Assembly (NCBI GenBank): GCA_023228765.1
Contig: JALOAM010000161.1
Span: forward strand, 1-6,829
Length of the DNA: 6,829 nt
From: Dehalococcoidia bacterium
Lineage (GTDB): Bacteria > Chloroflexota > Dehalococcoidia > UBA2979
Direction of reading: 5' to 3'
Part shown: piece by piece, positions 1-5,389 of the stretch
Position numbering within the stretch: position 1 is the first letter of the stretch
Layout: each line of letters opens with the position of its first letter
The notes under the pieces: model-generated
Seen by the model: only the letters and a program-made list of their open reading frames with translations
Databases searched by the model: none
What the model was told of the DNA's origin: nothing
Made by a program: the position numbers and the translations under genes

Positions 1-1372
1 GGAGCGCGGAAACGATCATCCCGTAGCCGGGGTCGTCGTCCGCGACGGCGAAGGGGAGGCGGCCGGTGTTCGGGTCCGCGAGATGCACCCAGCGCTGCCA
101 GGTCTGGCGGACGCCATCGTCGCTCGGATGGGCGTCGTTGATGAAGCGCTGCTGGAACTGGCGGTCGCTGCGCGCGTACAGCAGCGTGCACTCGGAGGGC
201 TCCCCGTCGCGACCGGCGCGGCCCGCCTCCTGCGTGTACGCCTCCAGCCGACCCGGCATGTTCAGGTGGATCACGTAGCGCACGTCCGGCTTGTCGATGC
301 CCATGCCGAAGGCGTTGGTCGCGACGATCACCGGGATCTCGCCGGTGGTGAACCGCCGCTGCACGGCCGAGCGCAACTCCCGCTCGAGGCCCGCGTGGTA
401 CGCCTGCGCGCGCACGCCCGCGTCGCGCATCGCCTGCGCGGTGTCCTCGACGGATCGGCGCGTGCGGGCGTAGACGATCCCGGCGAGGCCGGGACGGCTC
501 TTCGCGTAGTCGATCACCCAGCGCACCCGGTCCTCGACACGGTCGATGCGCTCCACGGCGAGGGTGAGGTTGGGGCGGTCCACGGTGGTGACCACCTCGG
601 CGGCGCCCTCGAGCCCGAGCCGGGCCGCGATGTCGCGGCGCACCTGCGGATTCGCGGTGGCGGTGAGCGCCAGCGTCCGAGGCACCCCGAGCCGCTCGCG
701 CACGGTGCCGAGCTGGAGGTAGTCCGGGCGGAAGTTGTGGCCCCACTCCGAGATGCAGTGCGCCTCGTCGATCGCGAGGAGGTTCACGCCCGCCTCGCGG
801 AGTCCGGCGACGAACCGCTGGTTCTGGAAGCGCTCGGGCGCGACGTAGAGCAGGGGCGTCCGCCCCTGTACGAAGTCCAGGTAGCGGCGGTTCTGCTCGT
901 CACGGTTGATGTTGGAGTTGATGAACGTCGCCGGCACGCCAGAGGCCTGCAGCCCCTCCACCTGGTCCTGCATCAGCGCGATCAGCGGCGACACCACCAC
1001 CGTCCGTCCCACCTCGAGGGCCGGGAGGACATAACACAGGCTCTTGCCGGATCCCGTCGGCATCACCGCCACCACGTCGTGCGTCGCGAGCCCTTCGAGG
1101 ACGCGCGCCTGTCCGCCACGGAAGTCGGGGTACCCGAAGGTCTCGCGCAACCTCGCGCGGTAGTGGTCGAGCGAGGCGGGGAGGGGCGCGCCGGGCGCTG
1201 CCCGCGGCGCACCGTCCGAGGGCGCCTGCGCGGGGGGGTCCTCGGCCAGCGCGCCGCATGCGTCGCACCATGGCGCACCGGGCGCGATCGTCTCGCCGCA
1301 TGCCGCGCACTGGATGCCGGGTACTGCCACGTCTTGCGCAGCCACTCCAGGTATCGGGCCTCGCGTCGTCAC
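1..1372 (-). CDS. recQ: ATP-dependent DNA helicase RecQ with N-terminal zinc ribbon (partial, C-terminus off the window)
   Basis: Superfamily 2 3'-5' DNA helicase of recombination and repair. Numbering is from a GTG start at 1372; 457 residues are visible. Seen in order: a Cys4 zinc ribbon (CAAC at 22-25, CDAC at 36-39), a Pro/Ala linker, RecQ motif 0 FGYPDFRGGQ (79-88), Walker A MPTGSGKS (104-111, Lys110), DEAH box (202-205) followed by the RecQ aromatic-rich loop CISEWGHNFRPDY, and helicase motif VI QEAGRAGRDG (381-390). The start of the RecQ-Ct zinc-binding region (ECTLLYARSD) comes next. The rest of that region, the winged helix and any HRDC domain lie beyond position 1. The start is uncertain: GTG 1372 has GGAG five bases upstream, but an in-frame ATG at 1417 would add 15 residues. 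A TACGAT at 1421-1416 could be its -10 box, which would exclude the ATG. RecQ proteins usually lack the N-terminal zinc ribbon. Divergent from the lipoprotein gene. Confidence 0.95.
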   Translation of the reverse strand, partial: MTTRGPIPGVAAQDVAVPGIQCAACGETIAPGAPWCDACGALAEDPPAQAPSDGAPRAAPGAPLPASLDHYRARLRETFGYPDFRGGQARVLEGLATHDVVAVMPTGSGKSLCYVLPALEVGRTVVVSPLIALMQDQVEGLQASGVPATFINSNINRDEQNRRYLDFVQGRTPLLYVAPERFQNQRFVAGLREAGVNLLAIDEAHCISEWGHNFRPDYLQLGTVRERLGVPRTLALTATANPQVRRDIAARLGLEGAAEVVTTVDRPNLTLAVERIDRVEDRVRWVIDYAKSRPGLAGIVYARTRRSVEDTAQAMRDAGVRAQAYHAGLERELRSAVQRRFTTGEIPVIVATNAFGMGIDKPDVRYVIHLNMPGRLEAYTQEAGRAGRDGEPSECTLLYARSDRQFQQRFINDAHPSDDGVRQTWQRWVHLADPNTGRLPFAVADDDPGYGMIVSAL

Positions 1373-1377
1373 GCGCG

Positions 1378-1381
1378 CTCC
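1378..1381 (-). promoter_or_regulatory. Shine-Dalgarno GGAG favouring the GTG start of recQ
   Basis: On the minus strand GGAG lies five bases before GTG 1372. The competing in-frame ATG at 1417 has no clear Shine-Dalgarno, and further in-frame GTG codons at 1345 and 1330 sit closer to the zinc ribbon. This site is the main reason for choosing 1372. Confidence 0.5.
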
Positions 1382-1440
1382 GCACACTCGTCGCCGGATG
1401 GGGCTGGGGGACCTCATCGTAGCGCCCGAGGCCGTCAGCG

Positions 1441-1469
1441 TTGACCCGCGGTTGTCATGCGATGAACAT
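1441..1469 (+). promoter_or_regulatory. candidate promoter of the lipoprotein gene
   Basis: TTGACC (1441-1446) matches the -35 consensus at five of six positions. A weak GAACAT (1464-1469) follows after 17 bp. It lies in the divergent gap between recQ and the lipoprotein gene and would give a leader of about 30 nt carrying the Shine-Dalgarno. The -10 match is poor, so this is tentative. Confidence 0.3.
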
Positions 1470-1505
1470 TCGGGGGTATTCGCGGTGGGGACGAAGGGCC
1501 CGGAC

Positions 1506-2090
1506 ATGCGTCGCTCGCTATCCCTGTTCGTTGTCCTCGTGGTCGCCGCGCTCCTCGTCGCGTGCAACGGCGAGGACGGCGATGCGACGCCCACCTCGAC
1601 GCAAACGCTCGTCAGCCCCTCGACGACCGCGACGGCAACGGCGACCGTCACTCCCACCACCCTCGGCGCTGCCGAGTCTGTCGAGGACATCGACTTCACG
1701 GATCCGGCGGTGATCGGGCCGCTGATCGACCACTTCGGCGGCGGTGAGATCGAACCCGAGCGCATCCAGTACCTCGACGTGACCGGTGACGGCGAAGACG
1801 ACGCATTCGTCATCGTGGCGTCCGGCGGCACCGCCGGTGATGTCGGTGCTGCACTCGTCACCGTGGAGGATGGCGCTGCCACCGTCGCGGGCTACGTGGA
1901 GACGGGCGGCCTCGTCGAACTCCGGTTCCCCGAGGTCGGCGGTGGCCTGGTGGTGACGACCGAGGGCGTCTGGGAGCCAGGCGACGCGGAGTGCTGCCCC
2001 TCGAAGCTGCGCGAGTCCACTTACGAATGGGTGGATGGCGCCTTCGTCCTGCGCGACGAGCAGGTCGGCGACAGCCCCGACGTCGACTAG
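1506..2090 (+). CDS. secreted lipoprotein of unknown function
   Basis: 194 aa, function not recognised. Residues 2-19 form a short Arg-Arg plus hydrophobic signal sequence ending in the lipobox LLVAC, so Cys20 should be lipidated and the protein anchored on the outside of the membrane. Residues 26-52 are a Thr/Ser/Ala/Pro-rich flexible linker. The globular part begins near 55 and includes DVTGDGEDD (91-99), which resembles the acidic loops of calcium-binding FG-GAP/VCBS-type repeats, and a Cys-Cys pair in ECCPSKLRE (162-170) followed by YEWVDGAFVL. That ending resembles small actinobacterial and Chloroflexota lipoproteins such as the LppP/LprE type, but I cannot confirm membership. ATG 1506 was chosen because the signal peptide begins there and GAAGGG (1493-1498) sits seven bases upstream; the frame is open further upstream but without signal features. 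Convergent with the next gene. Confidence 0.85.
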   Translation: MRRSLSLFVVLVVAALLVACNGEDGDATPTSTQTLVSPSTTATATATVTPTTLGAAESVEDIDFTDPAVIGPLIDHFGGGEIEPERIQYLDVTGDGEDDAFVIVASGGTAGDVGAALVTVEDGAATVAGYVETGGLVELRFPEVGGGLVVTTEGVWEPGDAECCPSKLRESTYEWVDGAFVLRDEQVGDSPDVD

Positions 2091-2108
2091 CCGGCAGCGC
2101 GCCGGCTA
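2088..2108. terminator. bidirectional hairpin between convergent genes, containing both stop codons
   Basis: TAGCCGGC (2088-2095) and GCCGGCTA (2101-2108) form a perfect 8-bp stem with loop AGCGC. The TAG that opens the left arm is the stop of the plus-strand lipoprotein gene, and the complement of the CTA that closes the right arm is the stop of the minus-strand gene. There is no T-run on either side, so if it terminates transcription it is not a classical intrinsic terminator. Confidence 0.6.
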
Positions 2109-2675
2109 GACGTCCGCGCCACCCTGGTCGCGGGCGATCGCACGCTCGATGGCCGCGCGCTCCTCGTCGTCCCATCGCTGGAGGAGCCCCTCGATCGCCT
2201 GGGCGCACTCGGCGGGCGCGGCGAGGGCGGCCTCGGACAGCACGGAGCGGAGCGAGGAGCCCGGCCACGCACCGCCCGCGGGCTCGGAGAGCCGGTGCTC
2301 CAGGCCTCGGGCGTGGGAGGTGAGCATTCGCCGGTCCTGCTCCAGCCGGTGGAGGAGCCCGGTGACGGTGGGCGCGCCGTACATCACGGCGGCAACCGCC
2401 GCCGGGTGCCGGTCGATGCGCCCCTCGGGAGGTGCGACGCCCGCCGCGACGGCGGCGAACGTGGCGCAGGCGAGCTCGGTGAGTACGGCCAGTGCCGCCA
2501 CCCGCCGCCGAGGTGAGAGCCGCGCGCCATCGGGCTCGTCAGCGCGCGCCTCGCCCACCTCGCGGAGGGCGACCATGATGCGGCGCACGATCTCGCCACC
2601 AGCCTCCTCGATCGTCTCGAGCGGCAGCTCGTCGAAGGCGCTCAGGCCGGGTCGTACGTGCACGTCCTCGTTCAT
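2106..2675 (-). CDS. hypothetical protein, Ala-rich, 189 aa
   Basis: Not recognised. The protein is largely helical by composition. It has an acidic N-terminal third (residues 12-50), then LSPRRRV (53-59) leading into an Ala/Val/Leu-rich stretch at 59-80 that could be one membrane helix or a buried helix. A middle section (about 91-130) contains His and Arg, including GLLHRLEQDRR (106-116). The C-terminal part is acidic and amphipathic, with QRWDDEERAAIERAIARD (166-183). There is no signal peptide and no catalytic motif I can name. ATG 2675 is preceded by AGGATAGG six bases upstream, which may act as a ribosome site but overlaps a likely -10 box (see the bidirectional promoter). Codon use resembles the neighbours, and the absence of stops over 189 codons with a well-placed start supports a real gene. 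Divergent from the small membrane protein. Confidence 0.7.
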   Translation of the reverse strand: MNEDVHVRPGLSAFDELPLETIEEAGGEIVRRIMVALREVGEARADEPDGARLSPRRRVAALAVLTELACATFAAVAAGVAPPEGRIDRHPAAVAAVMYGAPTVTGLLHRLEQDRRMLTSHARGLEHRLSEPAGGAWPGSSLRSVLSEAALAAPAECAQAIEGLLQRWDDEERAAIERAIARDQGGADV

Positions 2676-2704
2676 CGAGCGCCTATCCTACCGATGTGAA
2701 CGAG
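2667..2704. repeat. 8-bp inverted repeat covering the starts of two divergent genes
   Basis: CTCGTTCA (2667-2674) and TGAACGAG (2697-2704) are perfect reverse complements, spaced 22 bp apart with arm centres 30 bp apart, about three helical turns. Each arm contains the first codons of one divergent gene, so both products begin Met-Asn-Glu. It could be an operator, or a chance match of Asn-Glu codons. Confidence 0.45.
2684..2690. promoter_or_regulatory. overlapping divergent -10 boxes (TATCCT / TAGGAT)
   Basis: TATCCT (2684-2689) reads as a TANNNT -10 box on the plus strand; its expected transcription start, seven bases on, is the G of GTG 2696. On the minus strand the same bases shifted by one (2690-2685) read TAGGAT, which would start RNA at or a few bases before ATG 2675. 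Only 20 bp separate the two coding regions. No good -35 is seen on either side. Confidence 0.45.
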
Positions 2705-2908
2705 ATCGGCTTCGGCAAACACCTGGTGATCTTCACAGCCGTCGTCATCAACCTCTGGTTTGGCGGCGACCTCATCGAGGCCTGGCTCGGCCACGTGCCA
2801 CGCGCCGCCTTCGAGATCGTGATGATCCTCGGCTACATGGTCCTCATCCTCGGCATCACCGCGCCGCTCCCGTGGCGTCGCAAGAAGGACGAGACCGAGC
2901 GGCGGTGA
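2696..2908 (+). CDS. small two-helix membrane protein, 70 aa
   Basis: Function not recognised. Two hydrophobic segments, about residues 9-23 and 38-57, are joined by a loop with GGDLIEAWLGHVPR. A charged tail WRRKKDETERR (60-70) should lie in the cytoplasm by the positive-inside rule, placing both termini inside. The start is GTG 2696: an ATG at 2694 overlaps it but is followed at once by TGA in its own frame. No Shine-Dalgarno precedes the GTG, and the proposed -10 box would start the transcript exactly there, so it is probably leaderless. It is followed by a 58-bp gap and the toxin-antitoxin pair, which has its own promoter. Confidence 0.7.
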   Translation: MNEIGFGKHLVIFTAVVINLWFGGDLIEAWLGHVPRAAFEIVMILGYMVLILGITAPLPWRRKKDETERR

Positions 2909-2930
2909 TTCCCGGCATCGACGGTGTCTC

Positions 2931-2958
2931 TATTGACACTGTCGTTCTGGTGTCAATA
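2931..2958. promoter_or_regulatory. inverted-repeat operator of the hicAB pair
   Basis: TATTGACAC (2931-2939) and GTGTCAATA (2950-2958) are a perfect 9-bp inverted repeat with a 10-bp spacer; arm centres are 19 bp apart, about two helical turns. The left arm contains the -35 box and the right arm runs into the -10 box, so a bound protein would block RNA polymerase. HicB carries a ribbon-helix-helix domain, the fold known to bind such palindromes, so autorepression is the natural reading. Confidence 0.75.
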
Positions 2959-2960
2959 AT
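2933..2960 (+). promoter_or_regulatory. hicAB promoter, near consensus
   Basis: TTGACA (2933-2938) is a perfect -35 box and AATAAT (2955-2960) matches the -10 consensus at five of six positions, with 16 bp between. Transcription would be expected to begin about seven bases after the -10 box, at or next to the A of ATG 2967. It stands out as AT-rich against the surrounding GC-rich DNA. Confidence 0.75.
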
Positions 2961-2966
2961 GCCACC

Positions 2967-3194
2967 ATGGCTAGGCGGATCGACTGGGAGCTAGAGCGAG
3001 CACGCGCTGCGTCCCACACTCAGGTATCGCTGGTTCGCCTGGCTCGTGACGCGGGCTACGAGGTCTCGCAGGGCAAAGGCAGTCACCTCGTCGCGAGCCG
3101 CCCTGGTCTCGGTCGTCCCGTTGTCATTCAGAACAAGATCTGGCGTGTCGTGGCCCTCAGCATCATCGACGCGCTTCGGGAAGGGGCTCGCTAG
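2967..3194 (+). CDS. hicA: HicA-family toxin (mRNA interferase)
   Basis: 75 aa. HicA toxins are small double-stranded-RNA-binding-fold ribonucleases that cleave mRNA and stop translation until neutralised by HicB. Seen here: LVRLARDAGYEV (22-33) as the first helix and strand, then GKGSH (36-40), the diagnostic HicA motif whose His (His40) is catalytic, then a strand LVASRPG. The C-terminal helix VALSIIDALREG (62-73) takes the place of the usual GTLRxIL helix. Departures: an N-terminal extension of about 20 residues, and VIQNKIW (53-59) where many HicAs have a Pro-x-His element. ATG 2967 has no Shine-Dalgarno and lies at the predicted transcription start, so it is probably translated leaderless. 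Its TAG stop directly abuts the hicB ATG. The partner gene strongly supports the assignment. Confidence 0.85.
   Translation: MARRIDWELERARAASHTQVSLVRLARDAGYEVSQGKGSHLVASRPGLGRPVVIQNKIWRVVALSIIDALREGAR
3178..3186 (+). promoter_or_regulatory. strong ribosome binding site of hicB
   Basis: GGGAAGGGG lies inside the end of hicA, eight bases before ATG 3195. It contrasts with hicA, which has none, and could favour antitoxin synthesis over toxin from one message. Confidence 0.65.
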
Positions 3195-3662
3195 ATGTCA
3201 CGCTCCGACACCCTTGCCATCGAACGTCGCGCCGAGGAAGCAGTCCAGGCGCCATACACCCGCATTCTGCGCTACGACGCGGCGGACGGGATCTTCGTAC
3301 TCCATGTCCTCGAGCTTCCCGGTGTGATCGCCGGTGGTGAGACGGTGGAGGAGGCCAACGCCTCGCTCGATGACGGCATCCGCTCGTGGGTGGAGCATGA
3401 ACTGCGGGTGGGACATGAGATCCCTGAACCGTTCGACCCGGAGGGCTTCTCGGGACGGGTGACCCTTCGTCTCACTCCGTTCCTCCATGAGCGCGCCCAA
3501 CTTCGAGCCGCGATCGAGGGTGTCTCGCTCAATCGCCTGCTGGAGACCGCGATCGCGTACTACCTCGGCGACCGCGACGTTCCTCAGGAGGCCGAGCCGA
3601 TGCTCGGCCAGGTCGTGGGACCGCCGATCATCGTCCCACCTCCGCCTGCACGCAGCCGGTGA
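3195..3662 (+). CDS. hicB: HicB-family antitoxin with ribbon-helix-helix DNA-binding domain
   Basis: 155 aa. HicB binds and blocks HicA and represses the hicAB promoter. Residues about 20-68 are the partially degenerate RNase H-like HicB domain: ILRYDAADGIFVLHVLELPG (24-43), then GGETVEEANASLDDGIRSW (47-65), the family's Leu-Pro-Gly and Gly-x-Thr-x-Glu-Glu-Ala pattern. Residues 87-125 are a ribbon-helix-helix domain: strand GRVTLRLTPFLHE, helix AQLRAAIEG, then SLNRLLETAIAYYLG, where SLN is the typical turn before helix two. The tail (140-155) is proline-rich (VGPPIIVPPPP), not part of either domain, and of unknown role. The start directly follows the hicA stop and has a strong Shine-Dalgarno. 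The ribbon-helix-helix domain fits the inverted repeat upstream of hicA. Confidence 0.92.
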   Translation: MSRSDTLAIERRAEEAVQAPYTRILRYDAADGIFVLHVLELPGVIAGGETVEEANASLDDGIRSWVEHELRVGHEIPEPFDPEGFSGRVTLRLTPFLHERAQLRAAIEGVSLNRLLETAIAYYLGDRDVPQEAEPMLGQVVGPPIIVPPPPARSR

Positions 3663-3678
3663 CCAGCCGCCGGGCTAT

Positions 3679-3741
3679 CACCCTCGGCGCGGGCGGGGCC
3701 GACTGGCGAGCAGCGTCGGGGCCGTGCGAACATCGAGGGTG
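3679..3741. repeat. spaced 8-bp inverted repeat between hicB and the tRNA gene
   Basis: CACCCTCG (3679-3686) and CGAGGGTG (3734-3741) are perfect reverse complements separated by 47 bp of very GC-rich sequence. The loop is long, so it is a poor terminator. I see no clear promoter for the tRNA gene in this 85-bp gap. Confidence 0.25.
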
Positions 3742-3747
3742 CGGCGG

Positions 3748-3822
3748 GGGCGATTAGCTCAGTGGTAGAGCGCCCGGTTTACACCCGGAAGGTCAGAGGT
3801 TCGAACCCTCTATCGCCCACCA
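3748..3822 (+). tRNA. tRNA-Val (anticodon UAC)
   Basis: Complete cloverleaf of 75 nt with CCA encoded. Acceptor GGGCGAT (3748-3754) pairs fully with ATCGCCC (3812-3818), followed by discriminator A and CCA (3820-3822). The D arm is GCTC/GAGC with loop AGTGGTA. The anticodon stem is CCCGG (3773-3777) with CCGGA (3785-3789), and the loop TTTACAC places anticodon TAC at 3780-3782, which reads the Val codon GUA. The variable loop is AGGTC. The T arm is AGAGG/CCTCT with loop TTCGAAC. The only irregularity is a C-A apposition at the top of the anticodon stem (27-43). Confidence 0.97.
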
Positions 3823-3856
3823 CCCCCGCCCATCACCCGTGTCGCACGCTCGTGGC

Positions 3857-5152
3857 TCAGCGGGTGCCCGTCACCTCTCCCAGCACGTCGAAGAACTCCG
3901 GGAACGTCTTGGCCGTGGTGCCGGGGTTCGTGATGCGGATCCCCGGAGCGCGCAGGCCCGTGATCGCGAAGGCCATTGCCATGCGGTGGTCGTGATACGT
4001 CTCGATCGACGCCGGCCGAGGCATCCCGGGCTGGATCGTCACCGAGTCCCAGTCGTCCTCGACCTCGATGCCCATGCGACGCAATTCTGTCGCGGCAGCC
4101 ACCGGGCGGTCGCTCTCCTCGTAATGGGTCTGCGCGATGCCTCGGACGATGGTTGGGCCGTCCGCGAACGGTGCAATCGCCATCAGCGAGGTGGCCACGT
4201 CGCCCATCTGGCTGAAGTCGGCCTCCACCGCCCGCAGCTGTGGCGGGCCCTCCAGCTCGATGCGGTCCTCGCCGACCTCCACGCGGCATCCCATCCGCTC
4301 GAGGACCTCGAGCAGTCCGAGGTCGCCCTGGGCGGAACGGCTGCCGAGGCGCGGCACGACGAGGCGGGACCCGGTGACGGCGGCGGCGCAGAAGAAGTAC
4401 GAGGCCGCCGAGGCGTCCGGCTCGACGGCGTACGTACGGGCCTCGTAGTGCTGTCCGGCGGGGACGCGGAAGACGCGGTCGCCCCCATCAGACTCATTCA
4501 GGCGTTCGGCGCGGACGCCGAACTCGGCCATCGTCGAGAGGGTCATGGTGACGTAGGGCGCGGAGACGAGGTCGCCGTCCACGGCCACCTCCACGTCCGC
4601 GGCGGCGTAGGGCGCGGCCATCAGCAGCGCGCTGAAGTACTGGCTGGAGATGTCGCCCCGCATCACCGCCCGGCCCCCCGCGAGGCCCGAGGCGTGCACG
4701 TCCACCGGAGGACAGCCGTTGTCGAAGCGGCTCGCGATGTTCACCCCGAGCTGCCGGAGGCCCTCGATCAGCGGCTCGATCGGTCGCGTCCGCATCGCCT
4801 CCGACCCGTCGATGGTGAAGGTGCCTTGCCCGAGGGCGACCGCGGCGGTCAGGAATCGGGCGGCGGTCCCCGCGTTACCGATGAACAGTTCGGCCTCGCG
4901 CGCGGGGAAGGGGCCGCCGGCGCCGGTCACGACATACGTGTGCGCGTCGCGCTCTTCAACCGTGACGCCCAGCGCTCGAAGCGCGGCGAGCATGTAGCGC
5001 GTGTCGTCCGAGGCGAGGGCATCCGTGATCGTCGATTGCCCTCGTGCGAGGGCGGCGACGAGGAGGGCGCGGTTCGTGTAGCTCTTCGAGCCGGGGAGCT
5101 CGACGACGGCGTCGAACGGGCGCGTGACCGGCTGGATGTCGATCGCGTCCAT
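3857..5152 (-). CDS. aroA: 3-phosphoshikimate 1-carboxyvinyltransferase (EPSP synthase)
   Basis: 431 aa, full length for the family. It joins shikimate-3-phosphate and phosphoenolpyruvate to give EPSP, step six of the shikimate pathway, in the cytosol. Seen: LPGSKSYTNRALL (19-31; Lys23, Ser24, Arg28), GNAGTAARF (92-100), RPIEPL with Arg123, GDISSQYFSALLMAAP (166-181; Gln171), VEPDASAASYF (243-253), Asp318 in MGDVATS, EESDR (345-349), YHDHRMAMAF (386-395; Arg390) and NPGTTAKTFPEFF (409-421; Lys415). These correspond to the known E. coli substrate-binding and catalytic residues. GNAGTA keeps the glycine typical of class I enzymes, although Phe100 replaces the proline at E. coli position 101. 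ATG 5152 is the first possible start because TAG is the codon just before it; GAGGG lies three bases upstream. No other aromatic-pathway gene is present. Convergent with the tRNA and divergent from the mutase gene. Confidence 0.97.
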   Translation of the reverse strand: MDAIDIQPVTRPFDAVVELPGSKSYTNRALLVAALARGQSTITDALASDDTRYMLAALRALGVTVEERDAHTYVVTGAGGPFPAREAELFIGNAGTAARFLTAAVALGQGTFTIDGSEAMRTRPIEPLIEGLRQLGVNIASRFDNGCPPVDVHASGLAGGRAVMRGDISSQYFSALLMAAPYAAADVEVAVDGDLVSAPYVTMTLSTMAEFGVRAERLNESDGGDRVFRVPAGQHYEARTYAVEPDASAASYFFCAAAVTGSRLVVPRLGSRSAQGDLGLLEVLERMGCRVEVGEDRIELEGPPQLRAVEADFSQMGDVATSLMAIAPFADGPTIVRGIAQTHYEESDRPVAAATELRRMGIEVEDDWDSVTIQPGMPRPASIETYHDHRMAMAFAITGLRAPGIRITNPGTTAKTFPEFFDVLGEVTGTR

Positions 5153-5258
5153 CTACCCTCGGCCGCCCTTCCACCTGGACCCGGCGAGCGCGTGGCTCGG
5201 TGGGCACATCGTGGCCTCAGGCTAGCCGAGGCGTGGCGAACGCGGGACGCCTCCAACC

Positions 5259-5288
5259 TTGCCCGTCCATCTGGGCGGTACCTACACT
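5259..5288 (+). promoter_or_regulatory. candidate promoter of the mutase gene
   Basis: TTGCCC (5259-5264) and TACACT (5283-5288) are spaced by 18 bp; each matches consensus at four of six positions. It would give a leader of about 95 nt. I looked in that leader for the conserved B12-box of cobalamin riboswitches and did not see it. Confidence 0.35.
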
Positions 5289-5363
5289 TCGCTCGCGACG
5301 TCACCTCCGCCGTCCGGCCGCTCTGACGAGGGGTGGGCGGCTTCTCTTCCTCCAAGCATGGAC

Positions 5364-5373
5364 GTACGCGTAC
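5364..5373. repeat. 10-bp palindrome in the mutase leader
   Basis: GTACGCGTAC is a perfect palindrome ending 16 bases before the TTG start. It could be a repressor site or chance. Confidence 0.25.
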
Positions 5374-5389
5374 AGCGGGGTGGTGTGCC

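Noticed and set aside
83..1444. Long plus-strand open frame opposite recQ.
   Set aside because: It is antisense to a clear RecQ with all helicase motifs; its translation is Arg/His/Val-rich low-complexity sequence typical of a GC-rich shadow frame.
2961..2970. GCCACCATGG at the hicA start is identical to the vertebrate Kozak consensus.
   Set aside because: Every gene here is bacterial in style and a bacterial promoter sits immediately upstream, so the match is coincidence.
3748..3822. tRNA gene as an integration site for a mobile element.
   Set aside because: No integrase gene and no repeat of the tRNA 3' end appears elsewhere in the window.
3834..3866. CACCCG and CGGGTG as a terminator between the tRNA and aroA.
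   Set aside because: Six-bp arms with a 21-nt loop, no T-run, and the right arm lies inside aroA coding sequence; too weak to call.
3839..5326. Long plus-strand open frame (495 codons) opposite aroA.
   Set aside because: It covers a full EPSP synthase on the other strand; its Arg/Gly/Val/His composition lacks any domain and reflects GC-rich codon bias.
5289..5389. Possible cobalamin riboswitch in the leader of the B12-dependent mutase.
   Set aside because: No B12-box or matching stems could be found in about 95 nt, which is also too short for the full aptamer.
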